The notes beneath the pieces were generated by a model that saw nothing but the letters and a program-made list of their open reading frames with translations, searched no databases and had not been told where the DNA came from. Below, one piece after another: positions 1 to 7,753 of a DNA stretch of 64,000 bases (positions are counted from its first letter, which is position 1; the number at the start of each line of letters is the position of its first letter). The stretch comes from UBA2357 sp002344625 (GTDB lineage Bacteria > Pseudomonadota > Gammaproteobacteria > Burkholderiales > Rhodocyclaceae): the NCBI GenBank assembly GCA_937995335.1, contig CALKIH010000037.1:1-64000 (forward strand). Reading direction: 5' to 3'. Both the position numbers and the translations under genes were made by a program.

Positions 1-18
1 CACTCCAAAAAGCGAGAA

Positions 19-46
19 TGTACATAATTTTGTCATTTGTGAACAG
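19..46. mobile_element. AT-rich, transposon-end-like sequence
   Basis: An AT-rich stretch starting TGTACATAATTTTGTC sits at the window edge, directly before a helicase gene that lacks its N-terminal half. TGT-starting ends are usual for Tn7/Tn402-like elements and some insertion sequences. No second end or transposase is visible here, so this is only a suggestion of where an element stopped. Confidence 0.2.
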
Positions 47-71
47 ACCCTAGAACAAGGCGGGTCTGCAG

Positions 72-1349
72 GTGCCGCGCAAGCGTCCCCGTCGTCGGGT
101 GGCCAGCCAGCGCGATCAGGTGCAGCGAGCCTCAGAGGCCAACGGGATCTGGGCTTATGACTTCGTGTTCGACACTTGCGCCAACGGCCATCCATGTTTC
201 GTCGCCACGCTGTTCACGCTGCCGGACAGATTCATCGCCTATCCCAGCCAGACGGAGTCGGTCGCCCTTTGCAATGAAATCGATCTATTGATCGTCGATG
301 AGGCCGGGCAGGTTCCGCCTGAGATCGGTGCGCCGAGTTTTGCCTTGGCCAAGCAGGCCTTGGTGGTTGGGGATGTGGACCAGATCGAACCCATCTGGGC
401 GATCCCCGGGCATATCGACTCCGCCAATGTCTTGCATAGCGAGCTCGTGGACGGAGAGGACGCGTTGCAAGTCTTCCGAGAATCGGGCATGGCCGCGTCC
501 AGCGGAAGCCTGATGCGCATGGCACAGCGAGCGACTCCCTACGCCAAGTACCCCGAGCGTGGTCGTGGCCTGTTCCTGTCCGAGCATCGCAGGTGCTGGC
601 CGGAAATCATCCGCATGTGCAATGTCTTGGTCTATGGCGGGAGGTTGCAGCCCTGCCGCGAAGACAAAGGGGAGAGGAAGATCGTTCCTTCTGTCGGCTA
701 CGTCCACATCCCTGGAAATGACCGATCCAGAGGCGGCAGCCGCGACAATCCTGCCGAGGCCACCGCCATCGCCCAATGGCTCGCATTGCGGAAAGAAGAG
801 ATCGAGGCTGCGTACTCCAACGAAAGGATCGGCCGGCTGGTTGCCGTGGTCACCCCTTTCGCTGCGCAGAGCCAGCGGGTCAAATCCGCGCTGGATGATA
901 CTCTCGGCGCGGGGCACGGCATCACCGTGGGCACCGTGCATGCACTGCAAGGTGCCGAGCGACGCGTCGTGATCTTCTCGCCCACCTACGGCCTGGAAAC
1001 TGACCCGGGTCGTACTTTCATCGATCGCAATCGATCGATGTTGAACGTGGCGATCTCCAGGGCGCAGGACGCATTCCTGGTGTTCGGCAACACGCACCTG
1101 TTCCAGCCTGTCGGCCAGTACCCTTGCGCGGTGATCGGCCGGATGCTGTTCGGCGATGGCGGTAACGAGATCTCGGGCGTGGACCCTGTTCTCTGTTCTG
1201 TTGGTGCCAGGGCAGGACATGGGGCCCGGACGCCTGATTGCCAACCTAGAAGATCATCGCTCCGTCTTGAGGGATGCGCTGGAGACGGCGCAGCGGCATG
1301 TGGTGATCGTGTCGCCGTTCCTGACCGAGACGGTTATCGCTGCCGATGA
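72..1349 (+). pseudogene. N-truncated SF1 (Upf1/DNA2-like) helicase remnant
   Basis: The frame holds the C-terminal half of a superfamily 1 DNA/RNA helicase. Visible motifs are the Walker B box DEAGQ (residues 76-80), motif III as GDVDQIEP (about 100-107), a motif V region TVHALQGAE (about 290) and motif VI NVAISRAQDAF (about 330). The Walker A half is missing: the frame is closed by a stop at 51-53 and only a GTG at 72 is available. After about residue 370 the translation turns into Arg/Gly-rich sequence unlike the rest, so the true coding frame probably ends or shifts near 1180-1215, where a phospholipase D-like reading frame begins. Base composition is less GC-rich than in the genes from 2180 onward. 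I read it as a decayed or interrupted gene of an integrated element; related full-length proteins occur in mobile and defence islands, but no role can be assigned to this fragment. Confidence 0.6.
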
Positions 1350-1707
1350 CGTTGAGGCCGAGATTCAAGCAACAGTAAGGCGCGGTGTACAGGTTCGAAT
1401 CGTCTCCGATCCCCAGCTCAACAAGGATCAGGCCGCTTTCGAGCGCTGCGTCCGGCGCCTGGAAAATGCAGGGGCGCAGGTGCGTCGGGCCGCTACGCAG
1501 GGGGTGCATAGCAAGATGCTGCTGGTCGATCGATCCTGGCTGGTGGTCGGCTCCTTCAACTGGCTCTCTGCGGTTCGACACCCGGAGAGTCAATGGGCTC
1601 GTTACGAGTCGTCCTTGCGCTACGACGGCAACGAGGCCTTTGAAATGATCTCCAGGTCGTTGCGGGATCTGGCAGAAGTCGTGGGGGTACAGCGAGAGGC
1701 TGGCTAG
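1219..1707 (+). CDS. Phospholipase D-like (HKD) nuclease domain protein
   Basis: A 162-residue protein if started at the ATG at 1219, which has AGGGCAGG just upstream. The same frame is open back to 1156. It has one HKD motif, H97-x-K99-x4-D104, followed by the GSFNW element typical of the PLD superfamily; single-motif members act as dimers, often as nucleases. It overlaps the tail of the helicase frame in a different phase, so it is either a downstream gene or the C-terminal domain of a helicase-PLD fusion split by a frameshift. Helicase/PLD pairings are known in defence contexts such as DISARM, but the partners needed to call that system are absent. Nothing recognisable follows before the tRNA-like att site. 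Confidence 0.6.
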   Translation: MGPGRLIANLEDHRSVLRDALETAQRHVVIVSPFLTETVIAADDVEAEIQATVRRGVQVRIVSDPQLNKDQAAFERCVRRLENAGAQVRRAATQGVHSKMLLVDRSWLVVGSFNWLSAVRHPESQWARYESSLRYDGNEAFEMISRSLRDLAEVVGVQREAG

Positions 1708-1792
1708 GCGACGTCGGACCTTAAGTTAGGCCGGTAGATCGGCGTAGTCGTTAGTAGACGGTGCTGGATCTGAGCGTAGAATGAGAGGGCGT

Positions 1793-1828
1793 GGCGGCTG
1801 GATCAGTCCACCGGCTAGGCCAGCCGCC
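1793..1828. repeat. 9-bp inverted repeat near element end
   Basis: GGCGGCTGG (1793-1801) and CCAGCCGCC (1820-1828) are perfect inverted repeats with an 18-nt loop. There is no T-run after either arm, so a factor-independent terminator is not supported. The hairpin lies between the PLD gene and the putative att site. Confidence 0.4.
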
Positions 1829-1877
1829 CTAGGTGCAGAGAAATAATCCCTTTTAACTCAATGTGTTATGGGTAAGA

Positions 1878-1900
1878 TTCGATTCCCATCACCCGCTCCA
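1878..1900 (+). other. Putative att site: 3' end of tRNA-Gly gene
   Basis: The sequence TTCGATTCCC...CCCGCTCCA (23 bp, ending at 1900) matches the T-loop, 3' acceptor strand and encoded CCA of a bacterial tRNA-Gly. The rest of a tRNA is absent upstream: the bases before the T-loop do not form a T-stem with those after it. A lone tRNA 3' end is the usual footprint of tyrosine-recombinase integration into a tRNA gene (ICEclc-type elements use tRNA-Gly), so this is read as the distal att copy of an element that covers 1-1900 and continues to the left. Confidence 0.55.
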
Positions 1901-2179
1901 TTTTAGCCTCCATGGACTTCCGCCACAGTCCATGGCGTTGCAAATCAATGTCACACTTCTGTGTTTCCAGAATTCCGATCCTCTAACAGCCGGTAAAACC
2001 GGTAGTCAGGTGCTGCCCCGCAATGCTGATGGTCCCGGTTCGGTATTGTTGCTGTGTCTCAATGTGGTCAAAGAGACTCGAACAGGCCGGCGATGTAGCG
2101 GCCTGCCCCCTTGTCGGAAGCTCCTCCTCTTCCACCGAACCCAGTTATCCCGAAACCAGGCGGACGACGCCTGGAAAGC

Positions 2180-2758
2180 TTACCGGCCCAGCGAATAGAA
2201 CTCTGCGTTGGGCCGCATGTTGGTCACGTTGGCAATACGGTTCGACATGCCGAAGAAGGCCGAGATGCCCGCGATGTCCCAGGCGTCGTCGTCGCTGAAG
2301 CCGTGCGCCTTCAGTGCTTCGAAGTCGGCCTCGCCGACCAGGTGGGCCGCCTGCGACACTTTCATGGCGAAATCGAGCATCGCCTTCTGGCGCTCGGTGA
2401 TGTCGGCCTTGCGGTAGTTGGTGGCGACCTGATCGGCAATCAGCGGATTCTTGGCGCGGATGCGCAGGATGGCGCCGTGCGCGATCACGCAGTATTGGCA
2501 TTGATTCACGCCGCTGGTCGCAACCACGATCATTTCCCGCTCGGCCTTGCTCAGGTTGCCGGGCTTCTCCATCAGGGCGTCGTGATAGGCGAAGAAGGCC
2601 CGGAACTCATCCGGGCGATGGGCCAGCGTGAGGAACACGTTGGGGATGAAGCCGGACCTTTCCTGCACGGCTACGATCCGCACCCGGATGTCTTCGGGCA
2701 TGTCCTGCAGGTCGGGGACGGGGAAACGGCTCACGGTGGCTTGTTGTGCTTGGGTCAT
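2180..2758 (-). CDS. Carboxymuconolactone decarboxylase/AhpD-like peroxidase-related protein
   Basis: This 192-residue protein belongs to the AhpD/CMD superfamily. The CxxC pair C87/C90 with H94 (NQCQYCVIAHG) is the redox centre of alkylhydroperoxidase-like members, so a thiol-dependent peroxidase or oxidoreductase role is likely; the substrate is unknown. The ATG at 2758 is chosen because AAGGAG lies 7 bases upstream; the open frame extends further but overlaps the preceding gene. It is the last gene of a leftward run acuR-acuI-this gene, 49 bp after acuI, and may help detoxify by-products of the acuI pathway (inference). Confidence 0.8.
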   Translation of the reverse strand: MTQAQQATVSRFPVPDLQDMPEDIRVRIVAVQERSGFIPNVFLTLAHRPDEFRAFFAYHDALMEKPGNLSKAEREMIVVATSGVNQCQYCVIAHGAILRIRAKNPLIADQVATNYRKADITERQKAMLDFAMKVSQAAHLVGEADFEALKAHGFSDDDAWDIAGISAFFGMSNRIANVTNMRPNAEFYSLGR

Positions 2759-2807
2759 GCTTTTCTCCTTCGAGCAGATGGGCCAGGCTCTGGATGCTGC
2801 AGTTCTT

Positions 2808-3791
2808 TTATCGATTGACGTCCACGACAACACGGCCGCGCACTTCGCCCTTCAGGATGCTCTCGGCAAGGGGAATCGCCTCGGCAAGGCCGACCTCACG
2901 GCTGATCCGGCCGAGCTTGGCGACGTCCAGGTCGCTGCCCAGGCGCTGCCACGCCAGCAGGCGATCGGCGCGCGGGCACATCACGCTGTCGACGCCCGCC
3001 AGGGTGACGCCGCGCAGGATGAAGGGGGCGACGCTCGCCGGCAGATCCATGCCCGCCGCCAGGCCGCAGGCCGTCACCACGCCGCGGTATTTCGTCGTCG
3101 CGCAGACGTTGGCCAGCACGTGGCTGCCGGCAACATCGACCGCGCCCGCCCAGCGCTCGCGGCCCAGCGGCTTGCCGGGGACTGCATAGCCGGCGCGGTC
3201 CACCACCTCCTTCGCGCCGAGCGCCTTCAGGTAATCGGCATCGTTCGGCCGGCCGGTCATCGCCACCACCGTGTAGCCCAGCTTCGCCAGCACCGCGACG
3301 GCGACGCTGCCCACGCCGCCCGCCGCGCCGGTGACGAGGATCTCGCCGTCCGCCGGCTTCACGCCGTGCCGCTCCAGCGCCAGCACGCACAGCATCGCGG
3401 TATAGCCCGCAGTGCCGATCGCCATCGCCTGCTGCGGCGTGAAGGCCGACGGCAGCGGCACCAGCCAGTCGCCGTTCAGCCGCGCCTTCTGCGCCAGACC
3501 GCCCCAGTGCGTTTCGCCGACGCCCCAGCCATTGAGCACCACCGCATCCCCGGCCTTGTAGTCCGGATGCGAGCTTTCCTCGACCACCCCCGCCAGGTCG
3601 ATGCCCGGCACCATCGGGAACTTGCGCACCACCGGCCCCTTGCCGGTGATCGCCAAGCCGTCCTTGTAGTTGATCGTCGAATGGCTGACGCGGACCGTGA
3701 CGTTGCCCTCGGGCAACTGCGCCTCGTCGATGTCCTTCACGCTCACGCGGTAGCCCGCCTCGTCCTTCTCGATCAGAATGCCCCTGAACAT
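2808..3791 (-). CDS. acuI: Acrylyl-CoA reductase-like MDR oxidoreductase
   Basis: A 327-residue zinc-independent medium-chain dehydrogenase/reductase of the AcuI/YhdH type. The N-terminal GroES-like part ends near residue 125, and the NADPH-binding Rossmann motif GAAGGVGSVAV is at about 155-165. AcuI reduces acryloyl-CoA to propionyl-CoA, which detoxifies acrylate made from DMSP or 3-hydroxypropionate. A strong GGAGG lies 5 bases before the ATG. The gene is directly downstream of an AcuR-like TetR regulator and has an inverted-repeat operator at 3808-3822 in its promoter, the arrangement known for acuR-acuI in Rhodobacter. No dddL or acuK-type gene is present here, so the source of substrate is open. 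Confidence 0.8.
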   Translation of the reverse strand: MFRGILIEKDEAGYRVSVKDIDEAQLPEGNVTVRVSHSTINYKDGLAITGKGPVVRKFPMVPGIDLAGVVEESSHPDYKAGDAVVLNGWGVGETHWGGLAQKARLNGDWLVPLPSAFTPQQAMAIGTAGYTAMLCVLALERHGVKPADGEILVTGAAGGVGSVAVAVLAKLGYTVVAMTGRPNDADYLKALGAKEVVDRAGYAVPGKPLGRERWAGAVDVAGSHVLANVCATTKYRGVVTACGLAAGMDLPASVAPFILRGVTLAGVDSVMCPRADRLLAWQRLGSDLDVAKLGRISREVGLAEAIPLAESILKGEVRGRVVVDVNR

Positions 3792-3807
3792 CTCACCCTC
3801 CTTTATT

Positions 3808-3822
3808 TAGACCGATCGTCTA
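3808..3822. promoter_or_regulatory. TetR/AcuR-type operator upstream of acuI
   Basis: TAGACCGATCGTCTA is an inverted repeat (TAGAC-5 bp-GTCTA) in the 47-bp gap between acuR and acuI. A near copy sits before acuR, so both are probably bound by the AcuR-like repressor. Confidence 0.65.
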
Positions 3823-3838
3823 TTCACGGTCAAAAAAA

Positions 3839-4477
3839 TCAGCCCGTCAGCAGGCTGGCAAAGAAAAAATCAGCAAACAGCGCGAGCGGCTTAGCGCTGC
3901 GCTCGAGCTTGGCGCGCAGCACCGCGCCCTCCCAGCCGATCCAGAAAACAACCGCGAGCCGTTCGGCATCGGCTTCCGGGGCGACTTCCCCGGCTTTCTG
4001 CGCCTCTCGCAGGCAAGCGGCGAAACGGGCCTGCCAGTCTTCGAAGGTCTCCTTGAGCCGGGCGCGAAAGCTCTCGGGCAACGCGCCCATTTCCTGCCCC
4101 AGGTTCCCGATCAGGCAGCCGCGGCGGAATTCGTGCCGGGCCATGCCATCCGTCGCATCGGCCACGAAGGCGCGCATGCGACTCAAGGGGGAAAGCGAGG
4201 GGTTGCCGAGGTGGCGATCCAGCTTGCGCGCGAAAAACACCCCGTAGCGCTCGATCAGGTCGAGGCCGAAGACTTCCTTGCTACCGAAGTAGTGATAGAA
4301 GGAGCCTTTCGGCACGCCGACGCGGCCGAGGATTTCTTCGATACCGGTCGCGGAGAAGCCCTTCTCGGTGAGCACTTCCAGACCGGCGCGCAGCAGCAGC
4401 TCGCGTGTCTCGATGAGGTTTTCACGCTGCCTGGGCGGCCTGCCGCGGCGACGAGTGGGATGCAGCTCGATTTCCAT
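3839..4477 (-). CDS. acuR: TetR-family transcriptional regulator, AcuR-like
   Basis: A 212-residue TetR repressor. The helix-turn-helix lies at about residues 43-68 with the typical VPKGSFYHYFGSKE recognition segment, and the C-terminal ligand domain is of the AcuR/NemR type. The basic N-terminus (RRRGRPPR) could add minor-groove contacts. It lies just upstream of acuI in the same direction, and both genes have a TAGACCGAT-type operator in their leaders (4488-4504 and 3808-3822). This suggests autoregulated, acrylate-inducible control. The symbol rests on context and family resemblance; a different aldehyde- or acid-sensing TetR is possible. Confidence 0.7.
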   Translation of the reverse strand: MEIELHPTRRRGRPPRQRENLIETRELLLRAGLEVLTEKGFSATGIEEILGRVGVPKGSFYHYFGSKEVFGLDLIERYGVFFARKLDRHLGNPSLSPLSRMRAFVADATDGMARHEFRRGCLIGNLGQEMGALPESFRARLKETFEDWQARFAACLREAQKAGEVAPEADAERLAVVFWIGWEGAVLRAKLERSAKPLALFADFFFASLLTG

Positions 4478-4487
4478 GGGCAGATAT

Positions 4488-4504
4488 TAGACCGATAGAC
4501 TCTA
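4488..4504. promoter_or_regulatory. Operator upstream of acuR
   Basis: TAGACCGATAGACTCTA, 11 bp upstream of the regulator start, shares TAGACCGAT and the outer TAG...CTA ends with the acuI operator, indicating autoregulation. Confidence 0.55.
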
Positions 4505-4646
4505 AAAATAAAGAAGGAAATTCCGACTCCGGCGGCGCGCCTATCACGTCACGGCAACCGCGACGGCCGCCCGATCGACGCGGTGGCGGCATTGCGTTCT
4601 TCGATGGATGCGTCCCTTGCCGCCAGGTAGATCGCCGCTACCCCGG

Positions 4647-5291
4647 TCAAGCCGCCGGTCGCGACAGTGCCAACCGCAAGCCGAACAGCATCAGCGCCAG
4701 GCCGGTGAGCGCGTCGAGCGAGCGCGTCACCACGGGCTGGCGCAGCCAGCGCGCGAGCGGACGGGTCGCCAGCACCAGTGCGGCGAACCAGGCCAATCCC
4801 ATCGCCGCGTGGATGCCCGCGAGCAGCACGCTGAACCCGACCACCGGCACATCGGCGGGAATGAACTGAGGCAGCAGGCTGACGTAGAACACGCCGACCT
4901 TGGGGTTGAGCAGATTCGTCAGCAGGCCGCGCAGGAACCAGCGGCGTCCGCCCCCGGGCGGCGAATCACGCCCGGCCTCCTGGGGCAGCGCCGGCCTGTC
5001 GTACCGCGCCGCCCACAGCAGATTCAGGCCCAGCCAGAGCAGGTAGGCGGCGCCGGCCATCTGCAACACGGCATAGGCGGTGCGGGAGACCGCGAGCACC
5101 GCTCCCAGGCCGAATGCGGCGATCACGCCCCAGGCCAGCACGCCGACGACGATACCGCTGCCCGCCTGCATCGCCCGGCGCCCCCCCTCGACGGCGGCGG
5201 TGCGCAGCACGAGAGCGGTGTCCAGACCCGGTGTCAGCGTGAGCAGCGCCGCCGCGAGACTGAAGGCCAACAAAGCGGATGGAGTATCCAT
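4647..5291 (-). CDS. LysE/RhtB-family amino acid exporter
   Basis: A 214-residue inner-membrane protein with about six hydrophobic segments, the usual size for the family. The N-terminal LLTLTPGLDTALVLRTA segment corresponds to the conserved PGP-type motif of LysE/RhtB exporters, and NLLNPKVGVFY (about residue 130) is the second family signature. Such proteins export amino acids or derivatives driven by the proton gradient. GAGGAA lies 7 bases before the ATG. It is transcribed leftward but separated from acuR by about 170 bp, so it is probably a single-gene unit. The substrate cannot be predicted. Confidence 0.85.
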   Translation of the reverse strand: MDTPSALLAFSLAAALLTLTPGLDTALVLRTAAVEGGRRAMQAGSGIVVGVLAWGVIAAFGLGAVLAVSRTAYAVLQMAGAAYLLWLGLNLLWAARYDRPALPQEAGRDSPPGGGRRWFLRGLLTNLLNPKVGVFYVSLLPQFIPADVPVVGFSVLLAGIHAAMGLAWFAALVLATRPLARWLRQPVVTRSLDALTGLALMLFGLRLALSRPAA

Positions 5292-5486
5292 GGGGCAGTT
5301 CCTCGTTCTCGCCCGGCGTGCCTCGACAGGCTGTTCGAGATATTACCAACGGGCGCGATGATTGGCCTCGTATTCGGCGCTCGTCCGGCACTTCGGCCGC
5401 AAAGACGTAACGGTGATCGTTACGCGACGCTTCGGCGGCCAGGTGGTACTTTGTCAGCGTCGGAAAATGCAGCCACAAGCAAAACC

Positions 5487-7601
5487 ATGTCCATCGAACT
5501 GAGCCATCACCGTCGCCTGGTCTGGGACTGGAGCAATCTCCTTCACAACGACCTCAGGCTGCGCATCATCGACACGCTCGCCGATGCCGAGCTCTGCGCG
5601 CTGGAAGGCCATACCGACTGGGTGCGCGGCGCACTGGAGCTCCGGGACGGCCGGCTGCTGACCTGGGCCAATGACGGGACGCTACGCATCTGGCGCATGG
5701 GCGACGGCACCTGCGAGACGGTGTTTCGGGAGCATGATCCCTGGAGCGGGATCAGCGGTGCCCTGGAGGTCGAGCCGGGCATCATCCTCTCCTGGGACGT
5801 CGACGGCTGGCTCCACCGCTGGAGCGCAGCGACCGGGGAAAGCCGGAATACGCTTGTGCCATCGATTCACGATGCCGGCTTCCGTGAGGTCCTCGCGGCG
5901 GGCAGCGATCGCCTGCTCACCGTCCACGAACGCCACGTCCGTTTGATCGACACAACCGATCTGACCGTGATCCAGACCTGCGAATGGAAATCGGACGAGA
6001 GTGGCTTCTGTTTTTTGGAAGCAGCTTATCTGCCGCCGACCCATTTCCTGATCCACGACGAGAACCGGGCCATCGTGCGCTCGGTGGAAGATGGCCGCCC
6101 CGTGACGATCTTCAGGCTCCGGGGCTACGAGACGAAGGTTCTGCCGCTGCGCGACGGACGCCTGCTGCTCCTGCACTGGTCGCGCCGGACGAAACGGCAT
6201 GTGATCGATCTGCGGGAACTGCCGCCGGCCGGGCATATCACCAGCACGCTCGTCGCTACGCTGGAATTCGATGGCGAAAGGGTGACGCACGTCGTCGAAC
6301 GCGCGGACGGCGAGGTGCTGCTGGCGCTGAGGGACTACCGTGTTTTCCTGCTCGGCACGCGGCCACTGGCACTGCAGCGTGAAGTGATGCTGGGGCCAGA
6401 CGAATCGAGCGGCTTCCTGAGTTTCGATCCCGAAGCGGCGGAGATCACCGAGCCGTTGGCAGACGGTTCGCCGAACCAGCGCGCCCTGCGGGCACATTGG
6501 CTGGGTGCCGGCGAGACCGGGCTCATGGCGCTGCCGCCGAATCGGCATCCCGCCGGCGAGCCCGTGCGTGACGGGCGCTTGCTGTTGGAGGTGGACGGCG
6601 TCTTCGAGCTGTTCGATCTGCGCAGCGGAACCTGTGAAGCCATTTCCGAGGCCGCCCGCGAAGCCGCCGCCCGCAGGGCGCTGGATCGGGAGGCCTGTAC
6701 CTGGGCTGCGGTCAATGCGAAGGGCGATGGCGTGCAGCGGCGCATGACCCGTCTCACCGGCGTGGCGCCGGAAGCGCTGGCCGAGGCCCTGGCGCCATTG
6801 GGGGAACACCACCAAGAGGGGAGGCAGCGGTTGTGGCTCATCCCCGCCGAGAACGGCGCCATCGTCGGCTGGCAGAGCAAGCCCGAGCCCGCGGCGTGGT
6901 GGATCGACCGCAAGGCCGGGGGCGATGGCGTCGAGGTACTGCCGATCCCCATCGATCCGACCCAGTTCGAGCCACTCCACGGCGATCCGCTGATCGCGCC
7001 GGACGGCACGCTGCATGCGCTGCGCGACGGCCGGCTGGCGCCGTTGACGCGGACCGGCCACGGCCATGCGCTGCGCGTGCTGCCCGACTATCGGGATCAA
7101 TTCCCCCACATTCGCTGGTGCGGCGGCAACCGCATCCTTGCCTCGGAATTCGATGGCGTGGCGGTATACGACGCCGCCAGCCTGGATCGGCTCACCCGGC
7201 TCGACAGTAGCCGCGGCGTCTCCATCAGGGGCATCCACGAACTGCGCGACGGCACCTTGGTGACCCACTGCCGATCGACGCTGCGCAGCTGGCGCGCCGC
7301 CGATCTGGCGCCACTGGTGGAACTGAGAGACTGCGGAGTCTGGGATCCCTACTGCGAAGAAGTGGTTTCGCTGCGCCACATGACGGGCTTGGCATCCTGC
7401 TCCGGTGAATACTCGATCGATTCACGCGTGGTGCTGTGGGACGGTGCCACGCAACTGCTCGTCCTCGGCGCACACAAGGAAGAAGTGGTGAACATCATCG
7501 AGCTGGGAGACGGATACATGGCGTCCCGGTGCGAAAACGACCATGGAGACGACGTCTGGCATATCTGGCGCATTCCTGAAACACTGCGCTTCGGCGGGTA
7601 A
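5487..7601 (+). CDS. WD40-like beta-propeller protein of unknown function
   Basis: This 704-residue protein has repeating blade-like units. Examples are ELRDGRLLTWANDGTLRIW near the N-terminus, then ILSWDVDGWLHRWS, LRDGRLLLLH, ELRDGTLVTHCRSTLRSW and a C-terminal VWHIW. The recurrent DGRLL-type turn and terminal Trp/Asp fit WD40/YVTN propellers. There is no signal peptide, so it is probably cytoplasmic. The ATG at 5487 is chosen because upstream codons in this frame are antisense to the LysE gene and the sequence looks WD-like only from MSIELSHHRR on. No enzyme domain is fused to it; a scaffold or protein-binding role is likely, without a known partner. It stands alone between leftward genes. 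Confidence 0.75.
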   Translation: MSIELSHHRRLVWDWSNLLHNDLRLRIIDTLADAELCALEGHTDWVRGALELRDGRLLTWANDGTLRIWRMGDGTCETVFREHDPWSGISGALEVEPGIILSWDVDGWLHRWSAATGESRNTLVPSIHDAGFREVLAAGSDRLLTVHERHVRLIDTTDLTVIQTCEWKSDESGFCFLEAAYLPPTHFLIHDENRAIVRSVEDGRPVTIFRLRGYETKVLPLRDGRLLLLHWSRRTKRHVIDLRELPPAGHITSTLVATLEFDGERVTHVVERADGEVLLALRDYRVFLLGTRPLALQREVMLGPDESSGFLSFDPEAAEITEPLADGSPNQRALRAHWLGAGETGLMALPPNRHPAGEPVRDGRLLLEVDGVFELFDLRSGTCEAISEAAREAAARRALDREACTWAAVNAKGDGVQRRMTRLTGVAPEALAEALAPLGEHHQEGRQRLWLIPAENGAIVGWQSKPEPAAWWIDRKAGGDGVEVLPIPIDPTQFEPLHGDPLIAPDGTLHALRDGRLAPLTRTGHGHALRVLPDYRDQFPHIRWCGGNRILASEFDGVAVYDAASLDRLTRLDSSRGVSIRGIHELRDGTLVTHCRSTLRSWRAADLAPLVELRDCGVWDPYCEEVVSLRHMTGLASCSGEYSIDSRVVLWDGATQLLVLGAHKEEVVNIIELGDGYMASRCENDHGDDVWHIWRIPETLRFGG

Positions 7602-7753
7602 AAACCGGGTCAGGCAGCCGTGGGCCGACGGCGCCGCTTCCGCGACGCGGCGGCGCGCACCTGACCAATGCGCAGACGACGCGTTGATGGCCGAATCCTC
7701 AACTCGATGCGATGGCAGGTGCCGTTCTCATCGCCTTTCGCGGAGCGAGGATG

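Larger units (their letters stand above)
1708..2179. other. Non-coding boundary region
   Basis: This 472-bp gap has no convincing gene. It contains the 9-bp inverted repeat at 1793-1828, the tRNA-Gly-like 3' end at 1878-1900, a perfect hairpin CCATGGACT/AGTCCATGG at 1910-1935 and a 7-bp hairpin CAGGCCG/CGGCCTG at 2083-2105. The last lies 3' of the leftward gene that ends at 2180. Confidence 0.6.

Noticed and set aside
1910..1935. Perfect hairpin as terminator or sRNA
   Set aside because: There is no T-run or promoter. It may be part of the att region but nothing shows a function.
4608..5486. N-terminal extension of the propeller protein
   Set aside because: The segment is antisense to the LysE gene; the propeller pattern begins only at 5487.
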